Translations under genes and position numbers: made by a program
Notes under the pieces: model-generated
Seen by the model: the letters and a program-made list of their open reading frames with translations, nothing else
Told to the model about the DNA's origin: nothing
Database searches by the model: none
In this document: positions 46,413-55,676 of the stretch, piece after piece
Layout of the letters: each line of letters begins with the position of its first letter
How positions within the stretch are numbered: the first letter of the stretch is position 1
NCBI RefSeq assembly: GCF_902770715.1
Contig: NZ_CACXTS010000001.1
Span: 46,994 to 110,993 of the forward strand
Origin: an uncultured Methanobrevibacter sp.
GTDB lineage: Archaea > Methanobacteriota > Methanobacteria > Methanobacteriales > Methanobacteriaceae
Direction of reading: 5' to 3'
Length of the DNA stretch: 64,000 nucleotides

Positions 46413-47426
46413 ATGATGATTTTACCACAACTTCCATTGTATGCGATAGCCTTAATCTGTGGTTTGCTTTCTTTTTTTGTAACCCGATTATCTATGCCAA
46501 GAATAATAAGAAAACTTGAAGCGGCAGATATTGTCGGAAAGGACATTCACAAATCATGGAGACCCGTTGTCGCTGAGATGGGTGGATTCGGTATTCTTTT
46601 TGGATTTACCATAGGGATGTTTTCCGGAATCTACATGCATGATTTGCTTGCATTCAAATTGACAATCGTCCTTGTGGTTATTCTGCTTGTCGGAATCATA
46701 GGAATTGTCGATGACCTGCTTGCACTTTCATCAAAGGAAAAGTTTTTCCTACTGTTTTTAGCAGGCCTTCCTTTAATATGGGCGGCACCGCCTAATGTCG
46801 GATTATTGTATCTGATTACAATCCCAATAGCATTGTCAATCGGATCAAACCTGACAAACATGCTTGCAGGTTTGAATGGAATTGAATCAGGGCTTGGAAT
46901 CATTTCAATGGCATCACTTACCATTGCATGTCTTATTTTAGGAAAATATGACGTTACAATCATTTCCATGAGCATGCTCGGAGCATTGATTGCATTCCTG
47001 TACTATAACAGATATCCTGCCAAGATTTTCCCTGGAGACACTGGTACCCTTATTATCGGAGCAGCTGTCGTATGTATCGCATTCATCGGGCGTGTAAAGC
47101 TGATTGCATTCATAATACTGATGCCTAACATAATTGATGCTGCATTGAAGTTCTATTCCGCAGGAGTCATGAACCGCCAGCAGCAAAAGCCGACCCAACT
47201 TAATGACGAAGGAAAGCTGGTAAGACCTGAAACAGGTTTCAAATCATTAATCAGACTTATTTTAAGAAAACCTATTGCCGAAAAGGATGCTGTTAAAATA
47301 ATATGGGCAATAGGATTGCTATGTGGTATAATAGGTATAATCGTGGCATTGGTAATGCCTGGAGTCCTTGAAAACCAGACCCTTGCAAACTTCCTGCACA
47401 TCAAGGAGATGTTCTATCACATATAG
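46413..47426 (+). CDS. Glycosyltransferase family 4 membrane phosphosugar transferase
   Basis: 337 residues with about ten membrane helices. It belongs to the MraY/WecA/GPT family that moves a sugar-1-phosphate from a UDP-sugar to a polyprenyl phosphate. Catalytic loops seen: HKSWRPVVAEMGGFGIL, GIIGIVDDLLAL (the DD pair), NMLAGLNGIESGLG and KIFPGDTGTLIIGA. In Methanobacteriales the product could feed pseudomurein or protein N-glycosylation. Its lipid substrate would come from uppS at 23.2 kb. The start is ATGATG at 46413. Confidence 0.87.
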   Translation: MMILPQLPLYAIALICGLLSFFVTRLSMPRIIRKLEAADIVGKDIHKSWRPVVAEMGGFGILFGFTIGMFSGIYMHDLLAFKLTIVLVVILLVGIIGIVDDLLALSSKEKFFLLFLAGLPLIWAAPPNVGLLYLITIPIALSIGSNLTNMLAGLNGIESGLGIISMASLTIACLILGKYDVTIISMSMLGALIAFLYYNRYPAKIFPGDTGTLIIGAAVVCIAFIGRVKLIAFIILMPNIIDAALKFYSAGVMNRQQQKPTQLNDEGKLVRPETGFKSLIRLILRKPIAEKDAVKIIWAIGLLCGIIGIIVALVMPGVLENQTLANFLHIKEMFYHI

Positions 47427-47431
47427 GTGAA

Positions 47432-48103
47432 ATGATGAGGCCATATGTAATATTGAATGCGGCAATGACACTGGACGGTAAAATCGCAACCGCAACAGGC
47501 TCTTCAAACATTTCCGGAAAGAAGGATTTGGAAAGGGTTCATGAAATCCGAAAGGAATGTGACGGAATAATGGTTGGTATCGGAACAGTCCTTGCGGATG
47601 ACCCGAGGCTTACAGTGCATAAGATTGATGCAAAGCCCGAGGACAATCCGGTCAGGGTTGTGGTCGACAGCAAATGCAGAACCCCAATCGATGCCAGAAT
47701 CACAAATTCCGATGCAAAAACAATCATTGCAGTCGCCAATGAATATAAGGATGACCTGAAGCAGTCAGAAAAGTATGAAACCTTTAAAAATAGGGGAGTG
47801 AAATTTTTCTTTTCAGGCGGTGAAAGGGTTGACCTTGTCGCATTGATGAGCTATCTTCATGAAGAGGGCATAGATAAGCTAATGCTTGAAGGCGGATCGA
47901 CCTTGAACTTTTCAATGATCAAGGCAGGCCTTATAGATGAGATAAGCATCTGTGTAGCTCCGATGATTGTCGGAGGGGCAAATGCAAAGACATTCTTTGA
48001 TGGTGACGGCTTTGATACGATGGATGAAGCCATTAGACTGGAGCTGATTGACTCATATTCTTTGGATAAAGACTTTATTTTAAAATATAAAGTTTTAAAA
48101 TAA
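47432..48103 (+). CDS. arfC: 2,5-diamino-6-ribosylamino-4(3H)-pyrimidinone 5'-phosphate reductase
   Basis: 223 residues. A RibD-type reductase domain without deaminase: MRPYVILNAAMTLDGKIATATG, CDGIMVGIGTVLADDPRLTV and KLMLEGGSTLNFSMIKAGLIDEI. It performs the early reduction in the archaeal riboflavin/F420 pathway, giving the ribitylamino compound used by cofH-linked reactions. AGGTGA precedes the ATGATG at the start. Its 3' end overlaps the convergent DUF2115 gene by 9 bp. Confidence 0.88.
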   Translation: MMRPYVILNAAMTLDGKIATATGSSNISGKKDLERVHEIRKECDGIMVGIGTVLADDPRLTVHKIDAKPEDNPVRVVVDSKCRTPIDARITNSDAKTIIAVANEYKDDLKQSEKYETFKNRGVKFFFSGGERVDLVALMSYLHEEGIDKLMLEGGSTLNFSMIKAGLIDEISICVAPMIVGGANAKTFFDGDGFDTMDEAIRLELIDSYSLDKDFILKYKVLK

Positions 48104-48559
48104 TCCACTGAATCCCACAGTCTTGCAAACGCAGTATCTGCAGAGTGACTTTTCGTCATGGATATATTTCATTCTGCCCTTGCAGTAGAAGTCTCCGTCA
48201 AAATAGTAGACGTCATCCTTTTTGTCTTTGCTGTATGGGTGAAGCGGCCTTTTTGCTATCAGGGCCAGGTAAAGTGAAACGTATTCTGTGAATCGCTTGT
48301 TTTCATCGTCGCCTCCACCATACCTGTCGAAATAAAAGCCGATGTCTGAGCGCATTTTTTTTATGACATTGTCCTTGACTTCAAAATCGTCTGTTATCTC
48401 TATTTCATATATTTCATCATAAACGCCGGAGTTATATTTTGCCAATTTCTTGGTTAAGGGGTCTTTGTATCTCTCATCGGTTACCTTGTTTTTGAGATAG
48501 TCGATAGGATAGTCCTTCAGGTTTTCACGAATTATCTTTAGAAGTTTGGATGCTTTCAT
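48095..48559 (-). CDS. UPF0305/DUF2115 family protein
   Basis: 154 residues. [20 protein letters not shown], a [29 protein letters not shown] block and the C-terminal Cys-rich [30 protein letters not shown] (Cys in YCK, LCRYCVC) fit DUF2115, a methanogen-centred family without known function. The clustered cysteines may bind metal. It overlaps the PHP gene by 4 bp, so they are translationally coupled. Confidence 0.82.
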   Translation of the reverse strand: MKASKLLKIIRENLKDYPIDYLKNKVTDERYKDPLTKKLAKYNSGVYDEIYEIEITDDFEVKDNVIKKMRSDIGFYFDRYGGGDDENKRFTEYVSLYLALIAKRPLHPYSKDKKDDVYYFDGDFYCKGRMKYIHDEKSLCRYCVCKTVGFSGLF

Positions 48560-49224
48560 AATTTTATTCCTTTGCTTTTTAGAAGTTCGCGGGGATTGTC
48601 GACAATAGCCTTCATCGCCTCGTCATGTGTAAGTCCAGCTCCCAAAGCTATTTCATAGGACTTTTCGAATGTTATGATGTTGTCCGGTGAGTGGGTATCT
48701 GTGTTTACCAGGAGCTTGTTTCCCACTTCGCGTGCGACGTTTGCTACATGTCCGTTTCCGAGGCAGTGTCCTTTTCGTGCTGAAATCTCAAGATAGATGT
48801 CATGTTCCTTTGCAAGCTCGGCCTCTTCAATTGTAATCAGGCCAGGGTGTCCTAAAATGTCAATGTTTTCGGATTCGACTGCAGCGCGGTTGGTTCCCGG
48901 AGTCACAGGTTCGTTTAAAGTTTCACCGTGAACAACTACTATCTTTGCGCCCAATTCCTTTGCCCTTGCAGCTATTCCGTCAATGGATTCGACGGGAGCA
49001 TGTGTCACTTCCGCTCCCAAAACGACAGTGATGTCCCAGTTGGCATTGATGTCGTCAATGGCATCCTGAATTGCAGGAATTGTATCCACATTTGACCAAT
49101 CGACATGATCTGTGATGGCAATGGCCTCATGGTTCAGTTTCAAAGCTCTTCTTGCAAGTTCTGAGGGCAGTAGTTCCCCGTCGCTGAATAGACTGTGCAT
49201 ATGTAAATCGATTCTTTTGTTCAA
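48556..49224 (-). CDS. PHP domain phosphatase/histidinol-phosphatase-like
   Basis: About 222 residues from TTG 49224, which sits 7-8 bp after GAGGT on the minus strand; an upstream ATG at 49242 would place that ribosome binding site inside the gene. The PHP metal motifs are [43 protein letters not shown] and LVNTDTHSP. Relatives hydrolyse phosphate esters, including histidinol phosphate. The gene diverges from fprA across 88 bp. Confidence 0.82.
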   Translation of the reverse strand: MNKRIDLHMHSLFSDGELLPSELARRALKLNHEAIAITDHVDWSNVDTIPAIQDAIDDINANWDITVVLGAEVTHAPVESIDGIAARAKELGAKIVVVHGETLNEPVTPGTNRAAVESENIDILGHPGLITIEEAELAKEHDIYLEISARKGHCLGNGHVANVAREVGNKLLVNTDTHSPDNIITFEKSYEIALGAGLTHDEAMKAIVDNPRELLKSKGIKL

Positions 49225-49312
49225 AATATAACCTCTTAGCATTAAATATAATATTTTATATAATACATAGGATATAAATCTATATAACTTAAATTATATT
49301 GAGGTATAGAAA

Positions 49313-50536
49313 ATGAAAGCAAAAGCAGTAAAGATGGCTGACGGTGTTTACTGGGTCGGAGTAATCCACTGGCACAGTAGGACCTTCCACGGATATGGAA
49401 TCCCAGGTACTACATACAACGCTTATCTGGTATTTGGTGAGGAAAAAACTGTATTGATCGATAACGTTTACAGAGGAATGTTCGAGCAGTTCGATGCAAG
49501 AGTAAAAGACGCATTCGAGCAAGAAGGAAAAGACTTCAAGATTGACGTGTTTGTCCAAAACCACTCTGAAATGGACCATTCCACATTTTTAAGAGACACA
49601 ATTGCCAAATACAACCCTGATGCAGAAATCTATGCATCACAAAATTGTATTAACTTTTTAGAAGCACAATATCACAATTTTGGTGATTTAGAAATTAATG
49701 CAGTTGCAACAGGCGATGAGCTGGACATCGGTGGAAGAACCCTGAAATTCGTATCAGCTCCTATGCTTCACTGGCCTGACAGCATGTTCACATTCCTGGC
49801 TGAAGAAGGCATTTTATTTTCAAATGACGCATTCGGACAGCATGTGGCTCACTCCAAAAGGTTCGATGAAGACTACAATACAGAATACCTGCTCAGGGAA
49901 GCTCAGAAATACTATGCAAACCTTGTGACTTTAGGCTCACCGATGCTCAGAATGAAATTGGATGAGCTCACCAACAGTGGTCTTCTGGAACAAATCAAAA
50001 TGATTGCTCCATGTCACGGTCAAATCTGGAAAAACCCTGCTCCAATCGTTGAGAAATATTCCGAATGGGGATCAGGAGTATGCAAGGACAAGATTACCGT
50101 TATCTTTGACACCATGCACCACTCAACCGAGAAATTGGCTTACCAAATCGCTGAAGGTATCATGAGCGAAGGCGTTGAGGTTGCAATGTACTTCATGCAG
50201 GAAGACGGTCCTGATGACGTAATCACTGACATCTTGGACTCCAAAGCCATTGCGCTTGGTGCCCCTACAATGATGAACAAGCCTTTCCCAAGAATAGGAA
50301 ACATGATGTACTGGCTTGACTGCGTCAACTTCAAGGGAACAGGCAGCGAAAAAAGCGCATTGATATTCTCATCCAAAGGATGGGGTGGAGGAGCTATTGC
50401 TAAACTCCAACGTGACCTTGAGGAAGCAGGATTCACTGTAACCGACACTTTGGACGTACTGTTCGTACCTGATGAGGATGTTTTGGCTGAAGCATTCGAG
50501 AAAGGTGCAGAACTCGCAAGATCTATTAAAGAATAA
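49313..50536 (+). CDS. fprA: Flavodiiron protein FprA (F420H2 oxidase)
   Basis: 407 residues: an N-terminal beta-lactamase-like diiron domain with HSEMDH (His84, Glu86, Asp88, His89), SAPMLHWPDSMFTF, FSNDAFGQHVA and IAPCHGQIW, then a C-terminal flavodoxin domain from about residue 255 (ITVIFDTMHHSTEKLA). In methanogens this enzyme reduces O2 to water with F420H2 and protects strictly anaerobic metabolism. GAGGTATA lies just before the ATG. A terminator follows and the next gene is a flavodoxin. Confidence 0.95.
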   Translation: MKAKAVKMADGVYWVGVIHWHSRTFHGYGIPGTTYNAYLVFGEEKTVLIDNVYRGMFEQFDARVKDAFEQEGKDFKIDVFVQNHSEMDHSTFLRDTIAKYNPDAEIYASQNCINFLEAQYHNFGDLEINAVATGDELDIGGRTLKFVSAPMLHWPDSMFTFLAEEGILFSNDAFGQHVAHSKRFDEDYNTEYLLREAQKYYANLVTLGSPMLRMKLDELTNSGLLEQIKMIAPCHGQIWKNPAPIVEKYSEWGSGVCKDKITVIFDTMHHSTEKLAYQIAEGIMSEGVEVAMYFMQEDGPDDVITDILDSKAIALGAPTMMNKPFPRIGNMMYWLDCVNFKGTGSEKSALIFSSKGWGGGAIAKLQRDLEEAGFTVTDTLDVLFVPDEDVLAEAFEKGAELARSIKE

Positions 50537-50560
50537 TTCCCTTATTCTTTTTTATTATTT
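50528..50560 (+). terminator. Terminator hairpin after fprA
   Basis: AAAGAATAA (50528-50536) pairs with TTATTCTTT (50542-50550) around TTCCC, followed by further T residues. The left arm includes the stop codon. Confidence 0.75.
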
Positions 50561-50623
50561 TTTCAATCTTTTGATTGTTGCAATCAACAACATTAATATA
50601 TGTTAATATACAGAGGTTATATC

Positions 50624-51130
50624 ATGTCAAGCTTAGTAATTTACTTTTCAAGAAGCGGTGAAAACTACTTCGGTGGAGTGCTCAAAAACATCGAAAAGGG
50701 AAACACCGAAGTGATTGCCGAATACATCCAGGAACTGGACGGTGCAGACTTGTTTAAAGTTGAACCTGCAGAAGAATATCCTGCAGACTATATGAAATGC
50801 ATCGACGTTGCCAAAAAGGAACAGCAAGCCGATGCAAGGCCTGAAATCAAGCAAACGCTAGACGACATTTCACAATATGATACAATATATATTGGTTTTC
50901 CGAACTGGTGGGGAACACTCCCGATGCCGATGTTTACACAGCTTGAGCAATTGGATTTTGCAGGCAAAGTCGTAAAGCCTTTCGTCACCCATGAGGGCTC
51001 AGGTTTCGGCTCCAGCCAAAGGGACCTTGCCAAGTTATGCGAAGGTGCTGAAATCAAAAAGGGCCTTTCAATTCCGGGCGCAAACGTCTATGACGCAAAA
51101 GGCCAGGTTGAATCCTGGATTAAAGAATGA
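50624..51130 (+). CDS. Flavodoxin
   Basis: 168 residues from ATG 50624, after GAGGT; an upstream ATG at 50600 is in frame but lacks a ribosome binding site. Motifs: SSLVIYFSRSGENYFGG (FMN phosphate loop) and YIGFPNWWGTLPMPMFTQLEQ with the FMN-stacking Trp pair, then FVTHEGSGFGSSQRDL. It belongs to the group fused or linked to NADPH/F420 electron transfer and may support FprA next door. Terminated by a strong hairpin. Confidence 0.88.
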   Translation: MSSLVIYFSRSGENYFGGVLKNIEKGNTEVIAEYIQELDGADLFKVEPAEEYPADYMKCIDVAKKEQQADARPEIKQTLDDISQYDTIYIGFPNWWGTLPMPMFTQLEQLDFAGKVVKPFVTHEGSGFGSSQRDLAKLCEGAEIKKGLSIPGANVYDAKGQVESWIKE

Positions 51131-51134
51131 TATT

Positions 51135-51167
51135 AAAAAAGATTTTTTAATCTTTTTTCTTTTTTTA
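51135..51167 (+). terminator. Terminator hairpin after the flavodoxin gene
   Basis: AAAAAAGATT (51135-51144) pairs with AATCTTTTTT (51149-51158), loop TTTT, then C and seven T residues. Confidence 0.8.
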
Positions 51168-51206
51168 TAACAAATTTAATAAATTTCAATTGACTAAATT
51201 ATATTT

Positions 51207-52049
51207 ATGAGTGTTTTTGTTCCGGGCCATATCACTGGCTTTTTCAATATTGAAAATCATGACTCCAAGTTAAAGAACGGTTCCTGCGGTGTTGGATTTT
51301 TGCTTTCCAGAGGGGTTAGAACAACTATTGTGGAATCGGATACCTTTGGTTTTGAAGTCAATCAGGGAGACGATACAGTCATCCGCGAGGTTTTAAACAT
51401 TTTTAATTTGGATGATGAAAACTTTAAGGTCATTCAGGATATCCAGCTTCCTATAGGTGCAGGATTCGGAACATCAGCAGCTTCAGCATTGAGCCTGGCA
51501 CTGGCTTTGAACGAATTTTTGGATTTAAGTTACTCTTTTGAACTCTGCGGACAGATTGCCCACATGGCAGAAGTCAATCTGGGCGCCGGATTGGGCGATG
51601 TCATAGCCCAGACCGGTCATGGTATGGTATTGAGGACAAAGCCGGGCGCTCCGGGAATCGGAGAGATAAAGTCATTCAGTCATGACGTTCATGTGGCATG
51701 GAAAACGTTCGGTCCGATAAAGACATCCGAAATCATCAGTGACCCAAAGCACAAAAAAGTCATTTCCGAGGCAGGAGTGAAGTATCTGGAAATGTTTGAG
51801 GAAGAACCCACTTTGGAAAACTTTTTGAGATTTTCTGCCAGGTTTTCCGAAGAGACAAAACTGACGACGGATGAAGTGAAAAATCAAATTGATTATTTTA
51901 ATTCCATGGACAATATTTTAGGTAGTTCCATGGCAATGCTTGGAAATACAGTATTTGCATTTGCATATGATGAAGATGCATTCAAAAACATGGATGTTGA
52001 AGGCTTGCATATAGATAAACTGAACAACAATGGTATAATTTATGATTAA
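51207..52049 (+). CDS. Pantoate kinase (archaeal coenzyme A biosynthesis)
   Basis: 280 residues of the GHMP kinase superfamily. The ATP loop is LPIGAGFGTSAAS (81-93) and the start FVPGHITGFFNI and NGSCGVGFLLSRGV are the archaeal pantoate kinase signature. It phosphorylates pantoate, the step that replaces bacterial pantothenate kinase in archaea. Its stop overlaps the next gene by 8 bp. The phosphopantothenate synthetase gene is not in the window. Confidence 0.9.
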   Translation: MSVFVPGHITGFFNIENHDSKLKNGSCGVGFLLSRGVRTTIVESDTFGFEVNQGDDTVIREVLNIFNLDDENFKVIQDIQLPIGAGFGTSAASALSLALALNEFLDLSYSFELCGQIAHMAEVNLGAGLGDVIAQTGHGMVLRTKPGAPGIGEIKSFSHDVHVAWKTFGPIKTSEIISDPKHKKVISEAGVKYLEMFEEEPTLENFLRFSARFSEETKLTTDEVKNQIDYFNSMDNILGSSMAMLGNTVFAFAYDEDAFKNMDVEGLHIDKLNNNGIIYD

Positions 52050-52569
52050 ACTCTGCTACGACGTGAAGGAATACAGGAGGCAAATCCTCGATTCGGCCAT
52101 AAACGGCGATTCAATAATAGAACTGGGATGCCATGTCGGAAACACCACAAGGGTGCTTCTCGAAAGCTTCAGGGACTCAAGGATAATAGCGATAGACAAC
52201 TCTCCCGAAGCCGAGGAGAAGATGAATGAACTTGCCTGTGAAAACATGGAATTCATCAATGCCGACGTCCGCCTTCATGAAACATTGCTTGAAGTCTATA
52301 GGAAAATCCCGAAATGCGACATCCTTGCGATAGATCTTGGCGGAGGATACCATCCCGACACAGTCTTCAAGGTATTTTACATCTGGTCATCGACATTCAA
52401 GCCAAAACACACCATCATAAGAAACAGGGGAATACTTGAGTTTGTAAACTCATCTGAAACCAGCGGAGAGGACTACAAATCAGATAAAGGATATCTTGAC
52501 TCATACCATGACTCAGGAATACCTCCTCAAATCAAGGAATTCGGGCTTTGGACCCCATCACTAAAATGA
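52042..52569 (+). CDS. SAM-dependent methyltransferase-like protein
   Basis: 175 residues with a class I methyltransferase core: IIELGCHVGNTTRVLLESF (motif I), IIAIDNSPEAEEKM (acidic loop), MEFINADVRL (motif II) and DILAIDLGGGYHPDTVF. The later GILEFVNSSETSGEDYKSD has no known signature. Substrate unknown. It overlaps pantoate kinase by 8 bp, which implies coupling, but the functional link is unclear. Confidence 0.78.
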   Translation: MIKLCYDVKEYRRQILDSAINGDSIIELGCHVGNTTRVLLESFRDSRIIAIDNSPEAEEKMNELACENMEFINADVRLHETLLEVYRKIPKCDILAIDLGGGYHPDTVFKVFYIWSSTFKPKHTIIRNRGILEFVNSSETSGEDYKSDKGYLDSYHDSGIPPQIKEFGLWTPSLK

Positions 52570-52617
52570 TTAATTTTATATACTCTTGTGAATATAATAT
52601 GAGTAGGATGTGTTATT

Positions 52618-52878
52618 ATGGATGATGAAGCATTAAAAAAATATGCATATGTAAGCATTTCATCCTACAGGTCAAAGGCCGTAAAATCTTTAAAGGATGA
52701 AGTGAAAATGCCGACCGAAATTGCGGCAGATACGGGAATCAGAAAAAATCATATTTCAAAAGTATTGCGCGAACTTAAGGAATCAGGCATTGCCGAGTGC
52801 ATCAACGAGGATGCAAAAAGAGGAAGGCTCTACCGCCTCACCGATGTCGGCGAAGACATTGCCGATTATATGGACTAG
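52618..52878 (+). CDS. Winged-helix transcriptional regulator
   Basis: 86 residues, paralogue of the regulator at 34647 with matching length and layout: YVSISSYRSKAVKSL, MPTEIAADTGIRKNHISKVLRELKESGI (HTH) and RGRLYRLTDVGEDIADYM (wing, last helix). It lies 48 bp after the methyltransferase gene behind an AT-rich ATAATATGAGTAGGATG sequence. The downstream 109-residue ORF starts 14 bp after its stop. Confidence 0.82.
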   Translation: MDDEALKKYAYVSISSYRSKAVKSLKDEVKMPTEIAADTGIRKNHISKVLRELKESGIAECINEDAKRGRLYRLTDVGEDIADYMD

Positions 52879-52892
52879 AATTTGGTGTTAGG

Positions 52893-53222
52893 ATGATTGA
52901 GCTAAGTGAAAAATACGTTTTTCACATTCCGAAGTACAGATATGCCGATGACGAGCTGATACCTATTGAACTGGACGACCTTCTGGATGATCTGGTTTTA
53001 AAATTAGGTAATGACGGCTTTGACAGCATGTATGTTACAAAGGCAAAATCGTTCTACAAGTCAAGATGCTTTGATGAGCTTCTTCTGACTATTTTTTCCT
53101 CATCAAGTTTGCCTGAAGACATCTTCAAAAAGTGGTTCAGGGCAAACAATGACATTTTGGGCCAGGAGGCCTTTGCTTGGGAGTGCGGAAATTCCCTTTT
53201 CATTGAAAGCCTTGATGTTTAA
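52893..53222 (+). CDS. Small protein of unknown function
   Basis: 109 residues from ATG 52893, preceded by TTTGGTG; the frame is open further upstream but overlaps the regulator. The sequence starts MIELSEKYVFHIPKYRYADDELIPIELDDLLDDLV and contains a helical middle (LLLTIFSSSSLPEDIFKKWF). Context suggests co-transcription with the winged-helix gene. No family recognised. Confidence 0.65.
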   Translation: MIELSEKYVFHIPKYRYADDELIPIELDDLLDDLVLKLGNDGFDSMYVTKAKSFYKSRCFDELLLTIFSSSSLPEDIFKKWFRANNDILGQEAFAWECGNSLFIESLDV

Positions 53223-53247
53223 TTCTTATTTTAAAAAAAAGTAAAAA

Positions 53248-53277
53248 AAGAGATTTCTTATTTGGAAAAAATCTCTT
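53248..53277 (-). terminator. Terminator hairpin at the end of the 53258 gene
   Basis: AAGAGATTT (53248-53256) pairs with AAATCTCTT (53269-53277). On the minus strand it continues into TTTTTTTACTTTTTTTT. It overlaps the stop codon region. Confidence 0.7.
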
Positions 53278-53605
53278 CTGTAGTGTAGCATTTGTCATCC
53301 TTTTCTTTGGCCTTTTCGATTTGGTAGCGGAGGACCTTATTTGAATTCTCACCGTCTAATGCAATGTTTTCATATTCCTCAACCAACCGGTCAAACTGAC
53401 CGCTTCTTCTTAAAAAGTCAGCTTTCATAAGGATGAGGATCTCCTTATCTTCAGTATCTCTTTCAATCAGTTCATCTGCCAGTTCAACAGCCCTTTTTCT
53501 CATCTCAACTGCCAGTTCGTCCTGCACATCGTCGCATTTCCATATGCAGTTTCGAAGACCATAGAATGCTTTTTCAGCATTTCCACTTTCACGGGCAACA
53601 CTCAT
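53258..53605 (-). CDS. Unknown protein, possibly N-terminally truncated at the provirus junction
   Basis: 115 residues from ATG 53605 (a TTG one codon earlier is an alternative; an in-frame stop lies five codons further up). It begins directly in an amphipathic helical repeat (MSVARESGNAEKAFYGLRNCIWKC), which is how the middle of a TPR-like or DUF2225-like protein looks rather than a natural start. No ribosome binding site is visible. The integrase gene starts 60 bp away in the opposite direction, so the 5' end may have been lost to provirus insertion. Confidence 0.55.
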   Translation of the reverse strand: MSVARESGNAEKAFYGLRNCIWKCDDVQDELAVEMRKRAVELADELIERDTEDKEILILMKADFLRRSGQFDRLVEEYENIALDGENSNKVLRYQIEKAKEKDDKCYTTEEIFSK

Positions 53606-53668
53606 CAAAATATTTATTACTTTTCAAATGCTCTTGGAAAAAAGAGATTTTATATAGGAGTAATAAAT

Positions 53669-54792
53669 ATGGATATGCACGAAAAAGATGAGCAACTTTT
53701 AAGAAGCTTTTGTGATGAGAGATGTCTTAAAGATGTAACATATGAAAGCTACGCCACCGCCATTGGTTTGTATTCAAGATACCATAAAAAACCATTCTAC
53801 CAGTTGTTAGAAGAAGCTGAAAAGGAAGAGCGAGAAGAAGTCAAATGGAAACATTCAAAATTGAGAGCAAGACTTCTGGCATTCAGAAACCATCTGATGA
53901 AAAAAGGTCATCTCGCCACAACAGTTAAAAATTATGTCAGTAGGGTTATGACTGTATATGAAGAAGGTTTTGATATTGAAATCGGCAAAATGCCAAAGTT
54001 AAATCAGAAAAATGTCAAAAAGCCTATGCCTATTTCTTATAATGATTTGCCCGACAAGGAACTGCTTAGGCATATCCTGAAGATGGTCAATCCGTTGATG
54101 AAGGCGATAATTCTCTTCATGACCAGCAGCGGATGTGCAAAAAGGGAAACTTTAAACATTACCATTCAGGATTTCATTGATGCAACCTATGGGTATCATC
54201 ACAAGGACAATATAGATGATGTTATTGAAGCGTTGCACGGTCGTGATGATGTGGTTCCATCCTGAGGTTAAGAAGACAGAAAACCAACAAGTACTATACC
54301 ACTTTTTCAAGTCCTGAGTCCACAGCAGAAATAATTCACTATCTTGTGATAGATGAGAGGGAACTTACAAATTCAACTCCTCTTTTTAATATCAGTTCCA
54401 CTCACATGAACAATACTTTCGGCAAAATCAACAACAAGCTGAACCTTGGAAAGGCAGGTTCCTACAACCGCTTCCGTTCCCACATGCTGAGGAAGTTTCA
54501 TGCAAGCCAGCTTTATAATGACGGTTTGAGCATGGATGAAATCGATGAGCTTCAGGGCAGAGGAAAGGATCAGACCAGAACTTCCTATTTCATGGAAGAC
54601 CCTTTGCGTTTAAGGGAAAAATATATTGAGCATATGGGTGCAGTCACAATCAATCTTGATGTTGAGAGGTTATCCATCAAATCTCCAGAGTTTCAGGCAA
54701 TGGAGAGTGAAAATCAAAAATTGAATGCTGAACTGGATGGTCTTAAGAGTGAAGTTGATTATATCAAAAGAGCTTTGAGAAATAAGACTTAA
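53669..54792 (+). pseudogene. Tyrosine recombinase/integrase, frameshifted
   Basis: Two frames together form a full phage integrase. The first (53669-54265, 198 residues) has the SAM-like core-binding domain and the first catalytic Arg159 in SGCAKRETLN. At 54263-54265 the frame closes, but a one-base shift opens RLRRQKTNKYYTTF and continues to 54792 (the second part is visible from 54346) with HMLRKFHAS (HxxR) and the nucleophile Tyr in TRTSYF. The C-terminal 40 residues are a coiled coil. Inserting one G in TG-AGG would restore VPSWRLRRQKTN. So this is a broken or programmed-frameshift integrase. Confidence 0.85.
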
Positions 54793-55466
54793 AAGTTCTT
54801 TTCCATTTTTTTATTTTTTTTAACTACAATTTTTCAACATGATGGTTTCATCATGAGTTTGATTTATATATTTTACTATTTCTTGTCATATTTTTTTGTC
54901 AAATTGTTTATAGAATTTTGGAAAAATACATGCCTTATCTTCAAGTATAACATTGTAATAATTAAACAATTTTGATATTTTATCAAATAGAAATGTTTAA
55001 ATAGCCAAAATTACAGACTAGTATTAGCCATTACTAACTGGGAGCAATTTTACGAAGTGGGAGCAATTTTCCACTCTCGTACAACTTTTTTTTAGTAAGG
55101 CTTTAAAACCAGTTTAAGGAGGTAAAATATCAAAAAAAAACAGTGAAAAAAGATTATGAAAAAATAGGTATAATACAAGTGGGCAAGTAGAAAAATAAAA
55201 ATAATTATGCATGCGACGAAACAAGCTAAAAATTAATACTTTTCAAAACTTAACCCAATATCTAGTTTATTTTAAGGAATATATAAAGATTTTCAAATTA
55301 AATAAAGCAAAACTTATTTTATTCTAAATATTGAGATTGAGAATTGAATATTGATTTTACCAACATACTATTTTTATTTTCAAAGACTTCTGGCCACTTG
55401 TGTGTTTTAGATTGTTGAGAGTATAGTCCCATCCAAGATGATGGGCAAAAAGGGAGATACAAAAAC
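54793..55466 (+). promoter_or_regulatory. Provirus control region with repeats and an orphan ribosome binding site
   Basis: 674 bp without a convincing gene. After the integrase: T-runs at 54800-54821 and a hairpin CATGATG/CATCATG (54838-54855). TTTAAATA near 54990-55000 is a TATA candidate. GGGAGCAATTTT occurs at 55040-55051 and 55059-55070 with a 19-bp period. AAGGAGGT at 55116-55123 is a near-perfect ribosome binding site not followed by a start codon. A second AATATATAAAG box (about 55279) precedes the 55467 gene. It looks like the switch region between integrase and early genes. Confidence 0.5.
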
Positions 55467-55625
55467 ATGTGTGAAGTAATAAAACCCCGGCCTAACGAAA
55501 TAATAATTTTCAATAATTTCAGGGCACTTGAAGAAGCCATTGACGAAATTTCACAAACAGAAAACATCAGAAATGAAAGGGAATTCTTCGAGTCATACAG
55601 AATCAAGATAATGAAACTTGATTAA
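55467..55625 (+). CDS. 52-residue provirus protein of unknown function
   Basis: ATG 55467 with GGGAGAT 9 bp upstream, TAA 55625. Protein MCEVIKPRPNEIIIFNNFRA continues as a charged helical region ending SYRIKIMKLD. No family recognised. First gene after the control region. Confidence 0.6.
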   Translation: MCEVIKPRPNEIIIFNNFRALEEAIDEISQTENIRNEREFFESYRIKIMKLD

Positions 55626-55676
55626 ACACGTTAAGACGAACTAAAAATTTAAGATAAAATCGGGAGTCTGAAAATA

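Noticed and set aside
54240..54300. Programmed frameshift in the integrase
   Set aside because: No slippery heptamer is visible at TCCTGAGG, so a plain one-base loss is the simpler reading; kept only as an alternative.
55040..55070. Start of a CRISPR array or long repeat
   Set aside because: Only two 12-bp copies with a 7-bp spacer; no further units.
55319..55606. Minus-strand ORF of 95 codons
   Set aside because: It overlaps the better supported plus-strand 55467 gene, lacks a ribosome binding site and is in a region where all virus genes run rightward.
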